Program-made: the position numbers and the translations under genes
Part shown: piece after piece, positions 22,893-35,846 of the stretch
Layout of the letters: every line of letters begins with the position of its first letter
How positions within the stretch are numbered: position 1 is the first letter of the stretch
The notes under the pieces: model-generated
Told to the model about the DNA's origin: nothing
The model's input: only the letters and a program-made list of their open reading frames with translations
Database searches by the model: none
Assembly: GCA_009760885.1 (NCBI GenBank)
Contig: CM019708.1
Span: 15,044,531 to 15,108,530, forward strand
Length of the DNA: 64,000 bases
Direction of reading: 5' to 3'
From: Achatina immaculata
Lineage: Eukaryota > Mollusca > Gastropoda > Stylommatophora > Achatinidae

Positions 22893-25240
22893 TTCATTCA
22901 TTCATTTGCATGTCCCTTGCGGAACTTTGCCTCCCAAACAGCACTCCTCTAGGCCTCTCGGTTGTGAGCAAGATGGCCTGCTGCTGATGCATCCATTTGC
23001 AGATCATCAACGATGTCTTGCAGCCATTTTCGCCTTTGTCTTCCTCTCTTTCTTTTTCCCATTACGTACCCTTCCAATATGTCCTCTCTAGATTACCATG
23101 ACGTTTAATCTGTCCAAAATATTTAAGTTTTCTCTCTTTAATCCTCTTTACTAGCCAGCCTTCTTCTTGTAGTATGGATATATTTGTTCTTTTTTGTGTC
23201 CATGATATTTGAAAAATTCTTCTGTAGCATTTACATTCAAAGGCATTTATGTGTTTCTCAGCTGTTTTGTTAAGTGTCCAGGTCTCACAGGTATATGTTG
23301 CAATGGGAAAGATGCATGCCCTTAAAAATCTTTTTTTTTGTGTGTGTGTGGTTCTGTCTGTTCCTCTCCACAGATTCTTTAGTTGTTTTACTTTCTGAAG
23401 AGCGATAGATGTCCTCCTTTTAATTCCCCTCATTGTATCTCCATTGTTAGTTAGTAGTGATCCAAGATATTCAAAACTCTCCACTTCTTCCAGTTTTTCC
23501 TCATTGGTACATATATCAGCTTCCTTGTTTGTTTTGTAAGTTGTCATCAATTTAGTTTTCTTCGCATTAAGATAGAGGTTTGCTCTTCACTATTCTTACG
23601 GACTGACATAATTAGTTTTTCCATTCCTTTTTGTGTTGTGGACAGTAATACTGTGTCACCAGCATATCTAATGTCTGGTATTTCATAACCTCCAATTGTT
23701 ATGGCATCGTAATATTCTTTGTCTACATCTTCTCTAACATTCCTCATATTTTCAGTATACAAGTTAAATAAGTAAGGCGACAATATGCACCCCTGATGGA
23801 CCCCTTGTTTTATGTCAAACCAGATTGTTTATTTATTCTTACTGCTGCTTGTTGGTCTAGATACAGCAGTGATATTAAATGTATCAAATGTGTTGGAAAT
23901 CCCTTTTTTGCATTATTTCTCAGTTTCTGGTGTTTTACACAATCAAATGCCTTTGAATTTGAATAGTCTATAAAAGATAAATATAGATTCACATTAAACT
24001 CTCTGCACTTCTCTATTATTAATCTTATATTGAATATATGATCTCTTGATACTCTTCCTTGCCCGAAACCAGCTTGGACCATGTTGACTTCTTCTATTCC
24101 CTTACGAAGTCTACCCGTTATGATTTTTAACAGAATTTTACTGCCATGACTAATTAGGGCAACAGTTCTCTAGTCTGTGCATAATTTCAAGTTATCCTGT
24201 TATGGCAGTGGTATGAGTACAGTTCTCTTCAATTCTTTTTGCCAAATACCCGAATGCCATATCTTTTTACATAGTGCATGATAGATTGTTGTACATTCCT
24301 TTCCTCCTGCTTTAATAAGTTCAGCTGTTATCTCATCACATCCTGGTGATTTACTATTTTTCAGACTCTTTATTGCCCATAAAACTTCTTCTATTGTCGG
24401 TTCGGGTTCTTTCTCCTCCAATAATAATTCACACTGTTGATTTCTGCTTTCACAGTCTGTTGTTTCATACATTCCTCTGCAATATTCCTTCCATCTTTCT
24501 AGAATTTCCTCTGTCTCTGTCAAGGTATTCCCCATTAAATCACAAATTACATTTAGCTTAGGTGTGACACTTCTCGTCAATGTCGTCATTTGTTTAAACA
24601 TTTCACTATCTCTTCCATACTTCTGATGTCCTTCTACTCTTTTACAACAATCTTGTATGTATTATTTTTTTGTCTTGTCTTATTTTTCTTTTTTTTTAAG
24701 ATTTATATTCCTCTTTGTTGTTATTTCTCACTTTCCATTTCGTCTTCATTTCTCTACATTGTTTTACTAGTTCTAGTGTGGCTGTTGTAATTCATCCATT
24801 CGTTTGTGTTTTCTTTACTGGAATCATATCTTTAGCTGTTGTTATTAAGATATATCCAGCCTTTGTAGTCAATTCATCTCCACTTGTACAGCCATCAGAC
24901 TGTCGAAACGGTTCTTCACTTCTATATCGTATTGCTCTGGTATTTTTTAAAGATCAAAGCGGAGTGGTCTTGATCCCCTTTTTATCTTTATCTTCATTTC
25001 TGCTATTAATAATTCATGGTCTTGTGTTATTATTGTTATTATAATAACTTGTGTTATTATTATTTCTAAATACTTGAATTTGTGAACTTGCTTTAATTCT
25101 GTGCCTTTTACTTTGATGCTATATTTTGCTGGTGTTTCTTGGATATGACAGTGATTCTGTCTTCTTCTTATTTAAATTGTTTAGGTTTTATGTACCCACT
25201 GCTATTTCAGGCATGTTTTCAATGTATTTCATAATCCTGT
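22893..25240 (-). mobile_element. LINE-A (RTE/BovB-like), longest copy, decayed
   Basis: Reading the minus strand from about 25050 downward: a decayed DHELLIAEMKIKIK (end of endonuclease), LKNSKSPGCDEITAELIKAG (RT block 1), AGFGQGRVSRDHIFNI, FIDYSNSKAFDCVKH (block A), MSPYLFNLYTENM, DIRYAGDTVLLSTT (YADD box mutated to YAGD), FEYLGSLLTNNGDTMR, then the basic 3' segment and a (TGAA)n tail at 22893-22910. Several frameshifts and stops are present. The endonuclease N-terminus is missing or unrecognisable. A two-residue insertion interrupts block A. Confidence 0.88.
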
Positions 25241-25618
25241 CACTAGAAAAAGGGAGAAAAGGTCAGGGGATAAAACGCATCATAAACTGGTCGTTACCGC
25301 TCGAGTTTACATTCTTTCCTGCGATGCTGCTCTTCAGCTCTGGCGTGCGGAATAAATGTTGTAGTAACTGCTGTACGCTGGTACTGTTAGGGTAGAGTTG
25401 GACGGAGGGAAAACAGATAGGGTGAAGAAGTAGGACAGAAAAGTTAGCAACAATGAATAAGAATGGTGAAATGGGTATGAAATATGAAAACATAATAAAT
25501 AAAATAAATAATAATAATAAATAAATAACAACCAAATATTTCAGTACATTTGCCCTTATATAGGCCAAACTGAAAAAAAAAACAAAGAAATAAAAAGACG
25601 AAATTTATCTGCGGTCCG

Positions 25619-25620
<2 letters not shown>

Positions 25621-25706
<86 letters not shown>
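25621..25706. repeat. (CT)n microsatellite
   Basis: Nearly pure CT tract with a CCCCTCC interruption near the middle. Confidence 0.98.
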
Positions 25707-25710
<4 letters not shown>

Positions 25711-26199
25711 GGAAATTCGGTAGATTATGGCTGCTACAGTCAGGAGATGGAATATGAAGAGTTGGAGAGCAGCCATGAGTGGAATACGGCCAGCGGCAGA
25801 AAGGAAAAAAAAAACAACAACAGAGAAGTAATAGAATAACAGTTTTGACCTTTGCTATCTCAGAGAACAGATGAGAAAATCTATTAAAGAAATTAGAAAA
25901 GCACATGGGAAATTAACAGTAATATGGGTATTGAACCAACTGTAGTCAAACCATGGAAAGAGTCATTCTGACAAAGTTAAACTGAGAATTTAGACCTACT
26001 AGGTGCAAACATCCGACCTGAAAGATGAGGCACTGTTTCAGAGCTTCACGTGCAAGAAGTGGCACCTTTGTCCTTGTAGTCCCTTTAACTATAATGCCGA
26101 AAAATAATCTGGCTCTGCGCCTTCTCTGAGATGTCACTGAGATGTTGGCGGGATCGGTCTCCTAATCTTAAGCCGCCCTCTCCAGCATGCATCATACAG

Positions 26200-26690
26200 C
26201 AACGCTTGAATATTATCTTATATCCTTCCTGTGCCGTTAAACGTTACATAGGGGTCGCAAGTTAGTTCGCCAGTTTTTCCTGTCTTCGGCGAGTCTTTCA
26301 GCCTCATCAAGGGATTTTATGCCTGTTAATTTGGCCTCTCTTAACAATGTCCTCTTCAGAGTTTCACGCGGTCTGCCTCTTTTTCTTTGGCCTGTTGTGT
26401 TCCACTTGATAGTTTGTTTTGGGATTCTCTGATCATTTCTTCTCATCAAGTGACCAACATATGTCCATCTCCTTCTCCTGATCACCTATGAGACTGGTCG
26501 TTGTTCAGTCATCTGTCTTATCTCTGCATTGTTCTTGAATTCGTTCCACTTGATGCCGAGTATTTTCCTTAGGCATTTGCTTTCTTGTTTTCGCATGCAT
26601 AAATGAGGGTGGATATTACATTTGAATTGAGTAGTCTTAACTTGGTTTTTGTGCTTAGAACTTTTTAATTCCACATGTTCTCAAGATTCT
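26200..26690 (-). mobile_element. LINE-E 3' fragment
   Basis: The minus strand encodes CLRKILGIKWNEFKNN, then RRRRWTYVGHLMRRN, GQRKRGRPRETLKRTLL and LAEDRKNWRTNLRPLC, the usual order at the C-terminus of a widespread LINE endonuclease-RT protein. The frame is broken by a stop between the two halves. The upstream part extends to about 26870 with decayed sequence that meets LINE-C. Confidence 0.75.
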
Positions 26691-26879
26691 TGAAGATCGA
26701 TGCTGCTTTTGCAATTCGGATTCTAACTTCCTTTCTGGTGTCGCCATCCTGGTGTATGTAGCTGCCAAGGTATGCAAATTGATTGACTTCTTCAATATCT
26801 GTCCCTTCTATGTGTATTTTTCCATTTTGATTAAGGGAATTTTCATTATTTTTGTTTTGTCCTTTTGAATATTATCACA

Positions 26880-28120
26880 TATATGAAAAGATAAAAACGG
26901 AAATAGCAGATGAACAGTTTGGATTTGTTGAAGGAAAGCCAGTTCGCCATCTTCTTTAAAGAGCCTTTACGAACACTAACAGAAAGAGCTTTAGAAGTCA
27001 GAAAGATCTCTACTTATGCTTCATTGATTACACCAAGACATTCGACAAGGTGAAACAGAATGAAAGTATTAAAATGCTTTAAGATATCAATATAGACGGA
27101 AAAGACCTGAGGATTGTAAAACATCTATACCGGCAGCAAGAAGCAGCAATTCGAGTTGAAAATAGAACTGGAAAATATCAACCTATAAAACAAGGGGTGC
27201 GACAAGGATGTGTACTATCTCCAGAACTTTTTTCTCTGTACAGCGAGAATATTCTAAGAACGATCATCACAGAACCAGGCATAAAAATTGGAAGATACAA
27301 TATTAACAACCTTCGGTATACTGACGACACAGTACTGATAGCTGAGAACCAACAGGACCTGCAAAATCTCTTGGATAAAGTCGCCAACGAAAGTGAACAG
27401 AAAGGCATTACTTTAAACATAAAAAAGACAGAGACTATAGTTATATCTAAGAAACAGAATCCACCAGCATGCAGTATAAAATTAAACGGAACTATTCTAA
27501 AGCAGGTGCAGAAATTCAAATACATTGGAGCAGTAATAACTTCAGATGGGAAATGCAGAACAGAAATTAGGAACAGAATAGGCCAAGCAAAGACTGCATT
27601 TCAGAGAAAGAGAAATATATTATCCAACACATCCTTATCAATAAATGTTAGAAAACGAGTCCTAAAATGCTATATTGAACCTATCTTGTTATATGGAAGT
27701 GAATCGTGGACAATGGGCAGGTCTGCACAAAAATCATTGGAAGCACCAGAAATGTGTTTTATTAGAAGAATGTTGCGAATCCCCTGGACAGCAAAAATAA
27801 CTAATGAAGAATGTATGAGAAGAGCTGGAGAGACCAAAAAATCTTGTCAAAAAAAAAAGAGAGAGAGAGAGAGAGAGAGTGAGAGTGAGAAAGAGGACAT
27901 GCAATGAGAAGAGAGAGCATTGAAAATATTATAACAACAGGAAAATAGAGGGAAGAAGATGAAGAGGAAGACCAAGAGAAATGATACTGGACAGTCTGAC
28001 GGGGTGTGTGAGAGGAGATCACCAACTGACCTGATGGCCTGCATGAAGGGTCGTGTACTTTGGAGAAGCAAATAGCCAACGCCAGTAGGCATGGCACATG
28101 ATGATGACGATGATGATAAA
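26880..28120 (+). mobile_element. LINE-C (RTE-like), RT domain to 3' tail
   Basis: RT landmarks are in order: ADEQFGFVEGK, LYLCFIDYTKTFDKVK (block A, about 27010-27060), RQGCVLSPELFSLYSENI (about 27200), NNLRYTDDTVLIAEN (YADD box as YTDD), FKYIGAVITSDGK, LYGSESWTM and RRMLRIPWTAKITNEEC. An open frame covers 27197-27907, its end running into a (GA)n microsatellite at about 27857-27880. The element ends GGCATGGCACATGATGATG followed by (GATGAT). It lacks the endonuclease and is 5'-truncated. YTDD keeps both aspartates, but the copy is broken upstream. Confidence 0.88.
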
Positions 28121-30630
28121 ACGGGATACGAAAGTGAAGCCCTTTTGAAAGGATACGGTGGAATTGGGAAATGCTACCTGACTAGTTTCAACAACAAAGT
28201 GGCAGGTGTTACACCTACAGGGACCGCACGTCTGGTGCCGAAAAGGGACCGCTTGCTGGCCTGAAGTGGCTTCTGACAAGCAAATCCTTTAATTGCTGCC
28301 CCGTCTGTATACCACTAGAGGATGTTCAATAAAGATTGTACGTGTATCAAGTTGAGAGTGGAGGAGAGATAGATGACGTAACAAGATACTTTCCACTGCC
28401 AAACTGCGGGGATGGCATGGCAAAACCAGTTTCGCCGTATCGGAATGATGGGAGAGTTTAGGGGAATGGACTTCTTGGAGAGCAATGTGGCTGATGCGAT
28501 TCAGCATCATCTTGAGGAAATTATCCGAACAACCCCGCTATCAGAAGAATCAGCGCATTCTGTGGGCTTGGTTATAGAAGCCAAGATCCTCGCAAAAGAG
28601 GCCACATAATCAAATACGTTGTAAGAAGGGAACTGAGTCTCTGCAAGAACGAGGGAGAAAGGGGAGGGAGCAGGATTGTACACCAGTAGGTCTGTAGTAT
28701 GCTGATCTTGTGAGAGGACCGATAATAATGGTGATGTCGAGAAAGTTCACCAAAGTCGTAGACTGCACATTTTATTCAAACAGTAAGTATAGATGTCTGA
28801 GACTAGAACCATGAAACACAGAAGAAGTAGAGTAGAAGTTGACCATGTCAGTCAGATTTAAAGTCTTCATTTGTCAGTTTACCAAAAATTAATCTAATGA
28901 GGTGTCATTTGAATGAACTAATGTTTCTGAAACAAAGCTCTACTTTCTTTCTTTATTTCTTTGTTATAAAACGAGAAAGAACAGTTGAGCAGTTTCCACA
29001 TTTATTGCCTTCGCGCGCGCGCACACACACGCAATAACACACACAAAATGAACATCATGTGGTGGGACAAAGTAACTAGCTCAAAGATACTGCAATGTAA
29101 GATTCCACCCTTTCACAAAGCACTGGTACATGGGGTATGCTGCAAATATACGTATGGATGAAAACATCTTCAAGTAATTGTTGTCAACAAAATTTCAGAA
29201 GATAGGCCATAAATAGACAAAAATAAATTACGATGATTATTTAAAAAAAAAATCAGCCAGGAAGACTGAGAAGAACTGGTGAAAGACAGTAAAATATGGC
29301 ACAAGCATGTAGGGGCGACAAGTCAAAAAAGGGGGGGGGGGGGGAATGAGTGAGAATAAAGATAGAAGATGCAAGAATGTTGAACCTCCATTCACAAATA
29401 TGACCGTGTTACTGTGGTCGATCACACTGGTAAAATTTTTTTTTTTTAAAGAGCCGTGTGAGAAACTGCTAAAGAATGACGCTCGACACGATGACTCCAG
29501 CAGCTACATCAAGTCTGCTTCTTTGTTCTTCTATAACGCAAACAGCCATTTGATATGGCAAGTGAAATGCCTTATGCGACTTTTGTGAAATATCATATAT
29601 ATTTTGCATCAGTGAGGCAAGTTGAAATAAATTTAATGATACATTTATTTACACAAATTTATTTAAATTTTCATTTTATTCTAAAAGTGTCAGCCGCCTA
29701 TTCTTTCTAGCCTTAAATATTTATGTACTGTAAATTCTTGATTTGGCTGCATGATTTAGAAACAAGCCTGGCAACATTAAAGGAAGTCCGAAGCAGACTT
29801 CGGCTGCTAGAAGTGATGGATGGATGTACGTGAACTAGATTTGTCGTCAAACAATGCGTTTCAGTAATATGTTTCGTGCAACAAAATGTTGGATAGGTAA
29901 GTTTACAACAAAAACTGAGAATACATTCAAAGTCAGTTAAGGCCTGTGAACATATATTAAAAAAAAACCCAACGAATTGCTCGAATGAGATCTGTTCACT
30001 CAAAATGTACGATAGTATAAACAAGATCCTTTTACAGAATATAAGCATACACAGTCGCGAACTTGTGGTGTTTCTAAAAGTGTGAGCAGATTTTCAAAAT
30101 ATGATTATGCTGGCTGCCTCTTGCTTCTTTGATTGTTTTTTTTTTCTTTTCATAAAGGGTTGGTTGGTGGCAGTGGAAATGTTTGTCATTTATTATATAA
30201 CTAATCGTTTTTTTAAAGATATTTAGTCAAGCCATACAGTACACGTAGAAAGAGCAGACTTCTGATTTATGGTTAGTAAATGTATAAATCTAGAGTTTAG
30301 GATCTCAGATGTACAAAGACAGCAAAAATGAAGACTGCTCAGCATAATCATTAATAATATAATGTTTACTTTCAAAGCACTTCAGATATTTTAGATAAGG
30401 GAATGGAGTAGCAGTATTAATGATCAACCTTTTGAATGCTTGTGTCAGCATACATCTGATATTATTTCTTATTCAGTAGCAACCTACTAACACCAAAATG
30501 ATTGTCAAATGTTTTATACTGTTGTGACACATATTCTTCTTGGCTGTCTTTTTTCAAACATTTCATCTTAATAAAGTTATTACAGAGATTTTGGTCTTTC
30601 ACAGTCACTTCTTGATACATCAATAAAGAT
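28121..30630. other. No gene supported
   Basis: Unique-looking, moderately AT-rich sequence. Open frames on both strands at 28019-28609 show no recognisable domain. A (GC)n/(CA)n run is at about 29010-29045, and a G-run at about 29330-29343. Confidence 0.35.
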
Positions 30631-30632
30631 TC

Positions 30633-30634
<2 letters not shown>

Positions 30635-30698
<64 letters not shown>
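30635..30698. repeat. (TA)n microsatellite
   Basis: About 32 TA dinucleotides. Confidence 0.98.
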
Positions 30699-30704
<6 letters not shown>

Positions 30705-32840
30705 ATGAGTACTCCTGCATCCACTGTCATGTTTTTGTCCACTATTTTATTTTTGTGTGTTAATGCTGTTTGGGTATTGTAAGATGATTTTTGAAGCAGG
30801 AATATTTCAGCTTTGTGTGAAAATTGTCAAGATCTGTTTTAGTGAAAAGCCCTTCTCATGTCCATCACAAAATCAACAAGCCATGTATTGCAAGGCCCTG
30901 TCCACTTGGACCAGCAATTTGTGGCTTGAAGTTTAATTTTCTTTTGCTCTGCAAGTAGTGCAGCGTCCTTTTACATGTTTTCTATGATTTTATTTAAGTT
31001 ATTCTCAGTCCTTATGAGTAATAGGCATACAAGCCTCCTTGGGTCTAATTTCAAATCTACATCTTGGCCTCCTTCCCTGCACCAGTTGGGTATTTAGTAT
31101 TTTGGTAATGTGAACGAAGAAGAAGTATTTTGTTTCGTTAATACTTTCTGATTGCTGCTCTTCCATCATCTAACCTGACATTTTATTCTTGTCATTGTTA
31201 TGGATCCTTATGCCAGTATCTTTTTTTTTTGTCTGCAGTGCCTTTCTTTCTGTTAAGGTTTGATACCTTAGTTCTAACCTTATGATGGTAAAATTCACAT
31301 GACAGTAGCCTTGTCCTGATGAGTTATTAGCTGTTGATGTTTATATGCTGTATGTGAGGCACAAGAACATTTTCTTATGTAAAATCTTCCTAAAAAATGT
31401 TTTACTGTTGCTTACAAATAAATTGCTCACAGTTTTCAGCAGTATCTCAGTCACAGTACATTCAGCTTAAAACCACAGCTTTCAGATTGTTTTTAAACTT
31501 ATAAAACTGAATAAAACATTATGCATGTCAGATACTGACATTCCTCTATGTTTAGTGCAGTGTCATTCATCAGCTCTCCATGTCCCTGGTTTACACAGTG
31601 TATATGACTTCTGTGTTTTAAGTAGATCTGTGTTGTTTTCTTTTACATACTTACATTTCTTAAATCCTCTGTCTGTTCCTGTATGATTCATTTCTTTTCA
31701 GTTTCATTCTTTCAGCTTTCACACTTTTGGTGACTAAGCCTTGTGTTTTTGTCCTTGTTTTCAGTCTATCTAGTTCTGCCTTCTTTTTATCACCGTTGAC
31801 TTATTGTATTTCCTTTCTTTGTCTTTCAGTCTAATCTACCTTTCACTTCATCTTCATTTCGTCCATTACTATACCCACAGTTTTCATTCTGTTCTCATTT
31901 TTACACCTCCTTGAATTTCATCTTTTATCAGTTGTACACCTTACAATTTACTTTAGATTTCTACACTTTTGTCTTTGGTACACTTTTTGCCTGTTATAAT
32001 TCTTGCACTTCATCATTACTTTATCATTTCTATAGTTCAGTATTTTTCATCATTTATCATATCTGTACCTCACTTCTTTTCTTCATTTGTCTACACCACA
32101 GTATTTTCCATCCTTTTAGCTGTTTCTAGACTTCATTTAAATTTTTGATTGAACTTGCTATGAGAGTAAAGACAGTACATGGCCAGTCAGTTTAGGTATG
32201 TCAGCTTTTAAGATTATTATATTTTTCATTCTCACCATGCAATCCTACTTTCTCTTTATTCATTCACTTCATCCTTGGATTTGCAGGATTTTTAAAACTT
32301 AAACTCTATTGACACCAACTCATGTTTTCATAAACTATCAGTTTTCTGTACTTGCCATGTCATCAAGTTTTATAGTTAGATTTTGGAAATAGTTTTGATT
32401 ACATGTCTGTATTCTTTTGGATGCGGACTGTATTAATGCCATAACAGTTTGCTAGTCATTTTTTAATAACCCCCCCCCCCCCCTTCGAGTCAGTCAAAGA
32501 ATTTTTGAGGGTTGTGTTTTGGGTCACTGAAATATGGTTTACAACAGAACAAGAATATATATATATATATATTTTTTTTTTTCTTCTTTTTCCCCTGACT
32601 TCTTTTTCTGTTCTCAGTACACAATGGTGACGGTGTGTTTTGCTTTACTGCACCTGCTCATGACATAGCTTGAAGGAAGCCTTTGTAAGATTCATCTACA
32701 GGTGATGGGCTTCAAATTGACCTTATTAGTTCTTTTTCCCCCCTCCCGCTCACATCGCATCGTTGCACGCAGCACCATCCACCTAATGGCTCACTTTCTT
32801 CAGTATAATCGTGGTTAGATTTTGCAATAACCTAAACTCG
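30699..32840. other. No gene seen; low-complexity runs
   Basis: T-rich unique sequence with a C-run at about 32470-32483 and a (TA)n plus T-run at about 32555-32583. No exon could be recognised on either strand. Confidence 0.35.
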
Positions 32841-33257
32841 AAGCTCCATTGATCCCGTCAAAAAACGACGGTAAATGGTGTGTGTATTTTTACTTCATTT
32901 GTCAACCGGATTGGATAAACAGCTTCGAGTTTACGCTGAGAAAAGGGGAGTTTTTTTGTGTGTGTGGACATTTTAGGTTACCAAGGATTATATCCACACA
33001 TTACGTACCGTGGTACTCCTTTCTTGAAATGAACTTCTCCTCACCGGCCAGCTCATTGCAGAGCCTTGAGCACCGAATCGATCTGTGAAAGCGACAGGGA
33101 AGAGGGGTACCAGGGTGCCAGATACTGAACTATTGAGCCGGCAGAGGAGTGCTGGAACTAGCTTTTTGTAGCACCCCAGTTTGCTCGCCCTGTTCTCGAA
33201 ACGAAACTTCTGCGGGCTCACTCTTCTGCTGCCTGCTGGCGGCAGTAGACCACAAAT
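32841..33257 (+). promoter_or_regulatory. Probable promoter/5' UTR of the gene starting at 33258
   Basis: The sequence becomes richer in CpG and loses repeats over these 400 bases, then leads into a start codon with a strong donor at the end of its exon. No TATA box is obvious. The transcription start cannot be placed. Confidence 0.35.
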
Positions 33258-33540
33258 ATGGAGGTACGACGAAAAGATGAGTTTACATCACCATCATCAA
33301 GATCGTTGCCGTCCTCGTCATTATCTTCACAATGGCGGGCGACTGTCCCGACTCATTGTGAAAGGACGAAAGTGGTACAGAAACACCCGGAAAACTTGTC
33401 GCTGTTGCCCATATCCTGGGATGTGATTCTCTCAATCTACAGAGAGCTGGTACAACTCATCAACCGCTTGCCCTTCAAGAAGAAGTTGGTCGTCTGTATT
33501 GTTTTCAAGGGGAGCAAGTTTCGCTTGGATTTGGGGGAAG
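33258..33540 (+). CDS. First coding exon of an unidentified gene
   Basis: The frame opens with ATGGAGG in a favourable context (AATATGG) and reads 94 complete codons plus one base to a near-consensus donor (GGGGGAAG then GTAAGTAC, GT at 33541-33542). The N-terminal part (about residues 1-40) is serine- and basic-rich and likely disordered. The C-terminal part, e.g. WDVILSIYRELVQLINRLPF and KKKLVVCIVFKGSKF, looks like folded alpha/beta sequence. I do not recognise the family and assign no function. The following exon is not identifiable in the window, where repeats dominate downstream. GC content and CpGs are higher than in the surroundings, as expected near a gene start. Confidence 0.55.
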
Positions 33541-33656
33541 GTAAGTACATTTTTCGTTTCTCAGAGTGCCCCTATTGATTTGCACACAGCCTTTGGCTTT
33601 GTTAAACCCAGTACTATTAGAGTTAATCGCAATCCCTTCTGTTTTGTATATGCATA

Positions 33657-33946
33657 TTCTCCTGACTTACGATGGGGTTATGTTCCCATGAATCATTCAT
33701 AAGTCAGATATCAGTGTGATATGATAAATAAATACACTTTTAATGGGCAAGATATTAGGTAGACTTCTGCTGGTTTCTAATCACATTTGATTGGTTCTGA
33801 GGGGCATATTTGAAAGTACAGCATATAGCAAGGCTAGGAACAGATCAAAATTCAGAGTTCCCTGCCAGTGGAATGTGCACTGCTATCACACCATCATAAA
33901 GGCAAAATATCATAAGTCGAACCATTGTTAAGTCAAGGACAATCAG
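33657..33946. mobile_element. Tigger-like MITE, about 290 bp
   Basis: The ends are imperfect inverted repeats: CTTACGATGGGGTTATG at the left, and CGAACCATTGTTAAGTC at the right when reversed. TA dinucleotides flank both sides (33655-33656 and 33947-33948). It resembles the outer parts of the longer element at 58736-61499. Non-coding. Confidence 0.55.
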
Positions 33947-34639
33947 TAAGATAGAGCTGATCTGCCTGCACTGTTTGCTAACAGTACATATTTGTTTTCA
34001 TCCTCTCACTTTTTTACACTTATGTCTGTTTATTAACAGTTATATATGTGTTTTTATCCTTTCACCGTTGACACTTTTTTTGCTGTAATCACTGAAAGCT
34101 TCTGTTTCAAAGAATTACTTGTATGGGTTTAATAACAGACCTAATATTGGCATTCTGTAACATATCAAGTGAGTCACTGCATGGCTGGCACCCTGCTTAT
34201 TTCTTTCTGGGTATTTCTGTACCATCTTTTTCCTTTTTTTTTCCCAATTTGCTTAGTTTTTTTGTTTTGTTTTCTTTCTTGCTACTTTTATGATTTTTTT
34301 TCTTTAAATTATCGTGCATTATTTCAGCTTCTGGGTCTAAGACACAGACAGCTTGTTATAGTTTCAACGCTCAAAGTAATGAAAGTGGTTATTGCCTGCT
34401 GTAAGTTTTAAAATGTGTGAGCTTCCTTGTGTGACATGAAGTTACGTTAGTTGTGGTCTTGGCCACCAGTCAGCAGTTGTTTTTTTAATGAGGTTTTTCA
34501 TTGTTTCTCTTCATTTTATTGTATTATGTTGGCTCTTTTCAACATAGATGATAGTTTGGAAGCAGGTAGATGCTAGCTTATCTTAGAGCTTACCAAACAT
34601 TCTTGTGTTGAGAAATTTCACTCATCGTTGAATCTTCCA

Positions 34640-35097
34640 GTATTTAATTGGACATGACAATCTGTGGTAACAGTAGATGAATATTTCCAGCTTCCTGTAG
34701 CATATAGGATGGAGATCACCTCTGTGCCTACTGTATATAACAGTCTAACATTGTGAAACATTTGCATCAGTCTCACCTCTGACTCTACTATATATAATAG
34801 CCTAAATCTCATTGTGAAACACATGCTTCAGTCTCACCTTTGTGCTTACTATATATAACAATCTACACCTCATTGTGAAACATATGAACCAGTCTCACCT
34901 TTGTGCTTACTATATATAACAATCTACACCTCATTGTGAAACATATGAACCAGTCTCACCTTTGTGCCTACTATGTATAACAATCTACACCTCATTGTGA
35001 AATATATGAACCAGTCTCACCTTTGTGCCTACTATATATAACAATCTACACCTCATTGTGAAACATATGCATCAGTCTAACCTTTGTGCTTACTATA
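34640..35097. repeat. About 61-bp minisatellite, left part
   Basis: Units contain GTGAAACATATG..CAGTCTCACCTTTGTGC..TACTATATATAACAATCTACACCTCATT. The array is cut by the mariner at 35098 and resumes at 37727, where the period drifts to 57. Confidence 0.9.
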
Positions 35098-35279
35098 TGG
35101 AGGGCGTTCCATAAGTAGCTGTGCACTAACCCAGTATTGATTCCAGTATCGTAGTGATATCTTAATGTCTGATGTATCTAGCCACATCTACCTGTGTACG
35201 TTTCGTGAAACAGGGTCAGTGTTAGATGCACACCTTAGTGGGAGATGATCTAAACTTAATGAGGAGAAGTTATTGGACA

Positions 35280-35846
35280 TTTCTGACTCTGTGCTTTATA
35301 GTCCATCAAACGTTTTGCATAAGTTGGCACAACAGGAAGATTCTGGACTTGCAACACCGCATAGAGTGGTCAGAGAAAATTTGAAACTTTTCCCATATAA
35401 AGTAACAGTGGTCTAACAATTGCTGCTGGCATATCACGAAACACGACTCCGTTACTGTGAATGGTTTACAAATTTCATTAAAATTAAAACTGCTGATATT
35501 ATGGTTGTCACCTTTTTTACAGATGAGGCTTATTTTCACCTCTCAGACTATGTTAACACACAAAATACATGATTATGATCATCGGAAAATCCTCATGCTG
35601 TGCATAAAACACCCTTGCATGACCAGAAAGTTGGATGTGGATTTTGATGTCTAGACTGCGCAGTGTTGGCCCTATATTCTTTGAAGAGACAGTCAGCAGT
35701 GAACGCTTTTGTTCAGTACTCCACGGTTTCATTGCCATGCTTGAGAAAGACGAAATCACCTACTCATGGTTTCAGCAAGATGGCGCTAGTGTGCATACAG
35801 CTAAAAATTCCATGAAACTTCTGGACGAGATTTTAGGAGATCATAT
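35280..35846 (+). pseudogene. Mariner transposase pseudogene, 5' part
   Basis: Decayed mariner-family DDE transposase, which cuts and pastes DNA at TA sites. Fragments in several frames include HRVVRENLKLFPYKVTVV, CEWFTNFIKIKTADI, TFFTDEAYFHLSDYV (first catalytic Asp in FTDEA) and VGPIFFEETVSSERF, with YSWFQQDGASVHTA (second Asp). Stops and frameshifts, e.g. after KVTVV and near 35570 and 35640, prevent expression. The reading frame is then cut by the retroposon at 35847. Confidence 0.88.

Noticed and set aside
28019..28609. Overlapping frames on both strands (86, 73 and 65 codons)
   Set aside because: None shows a family pattern, splice signals are not convincing, and they partly overlap the LINE-C tail.
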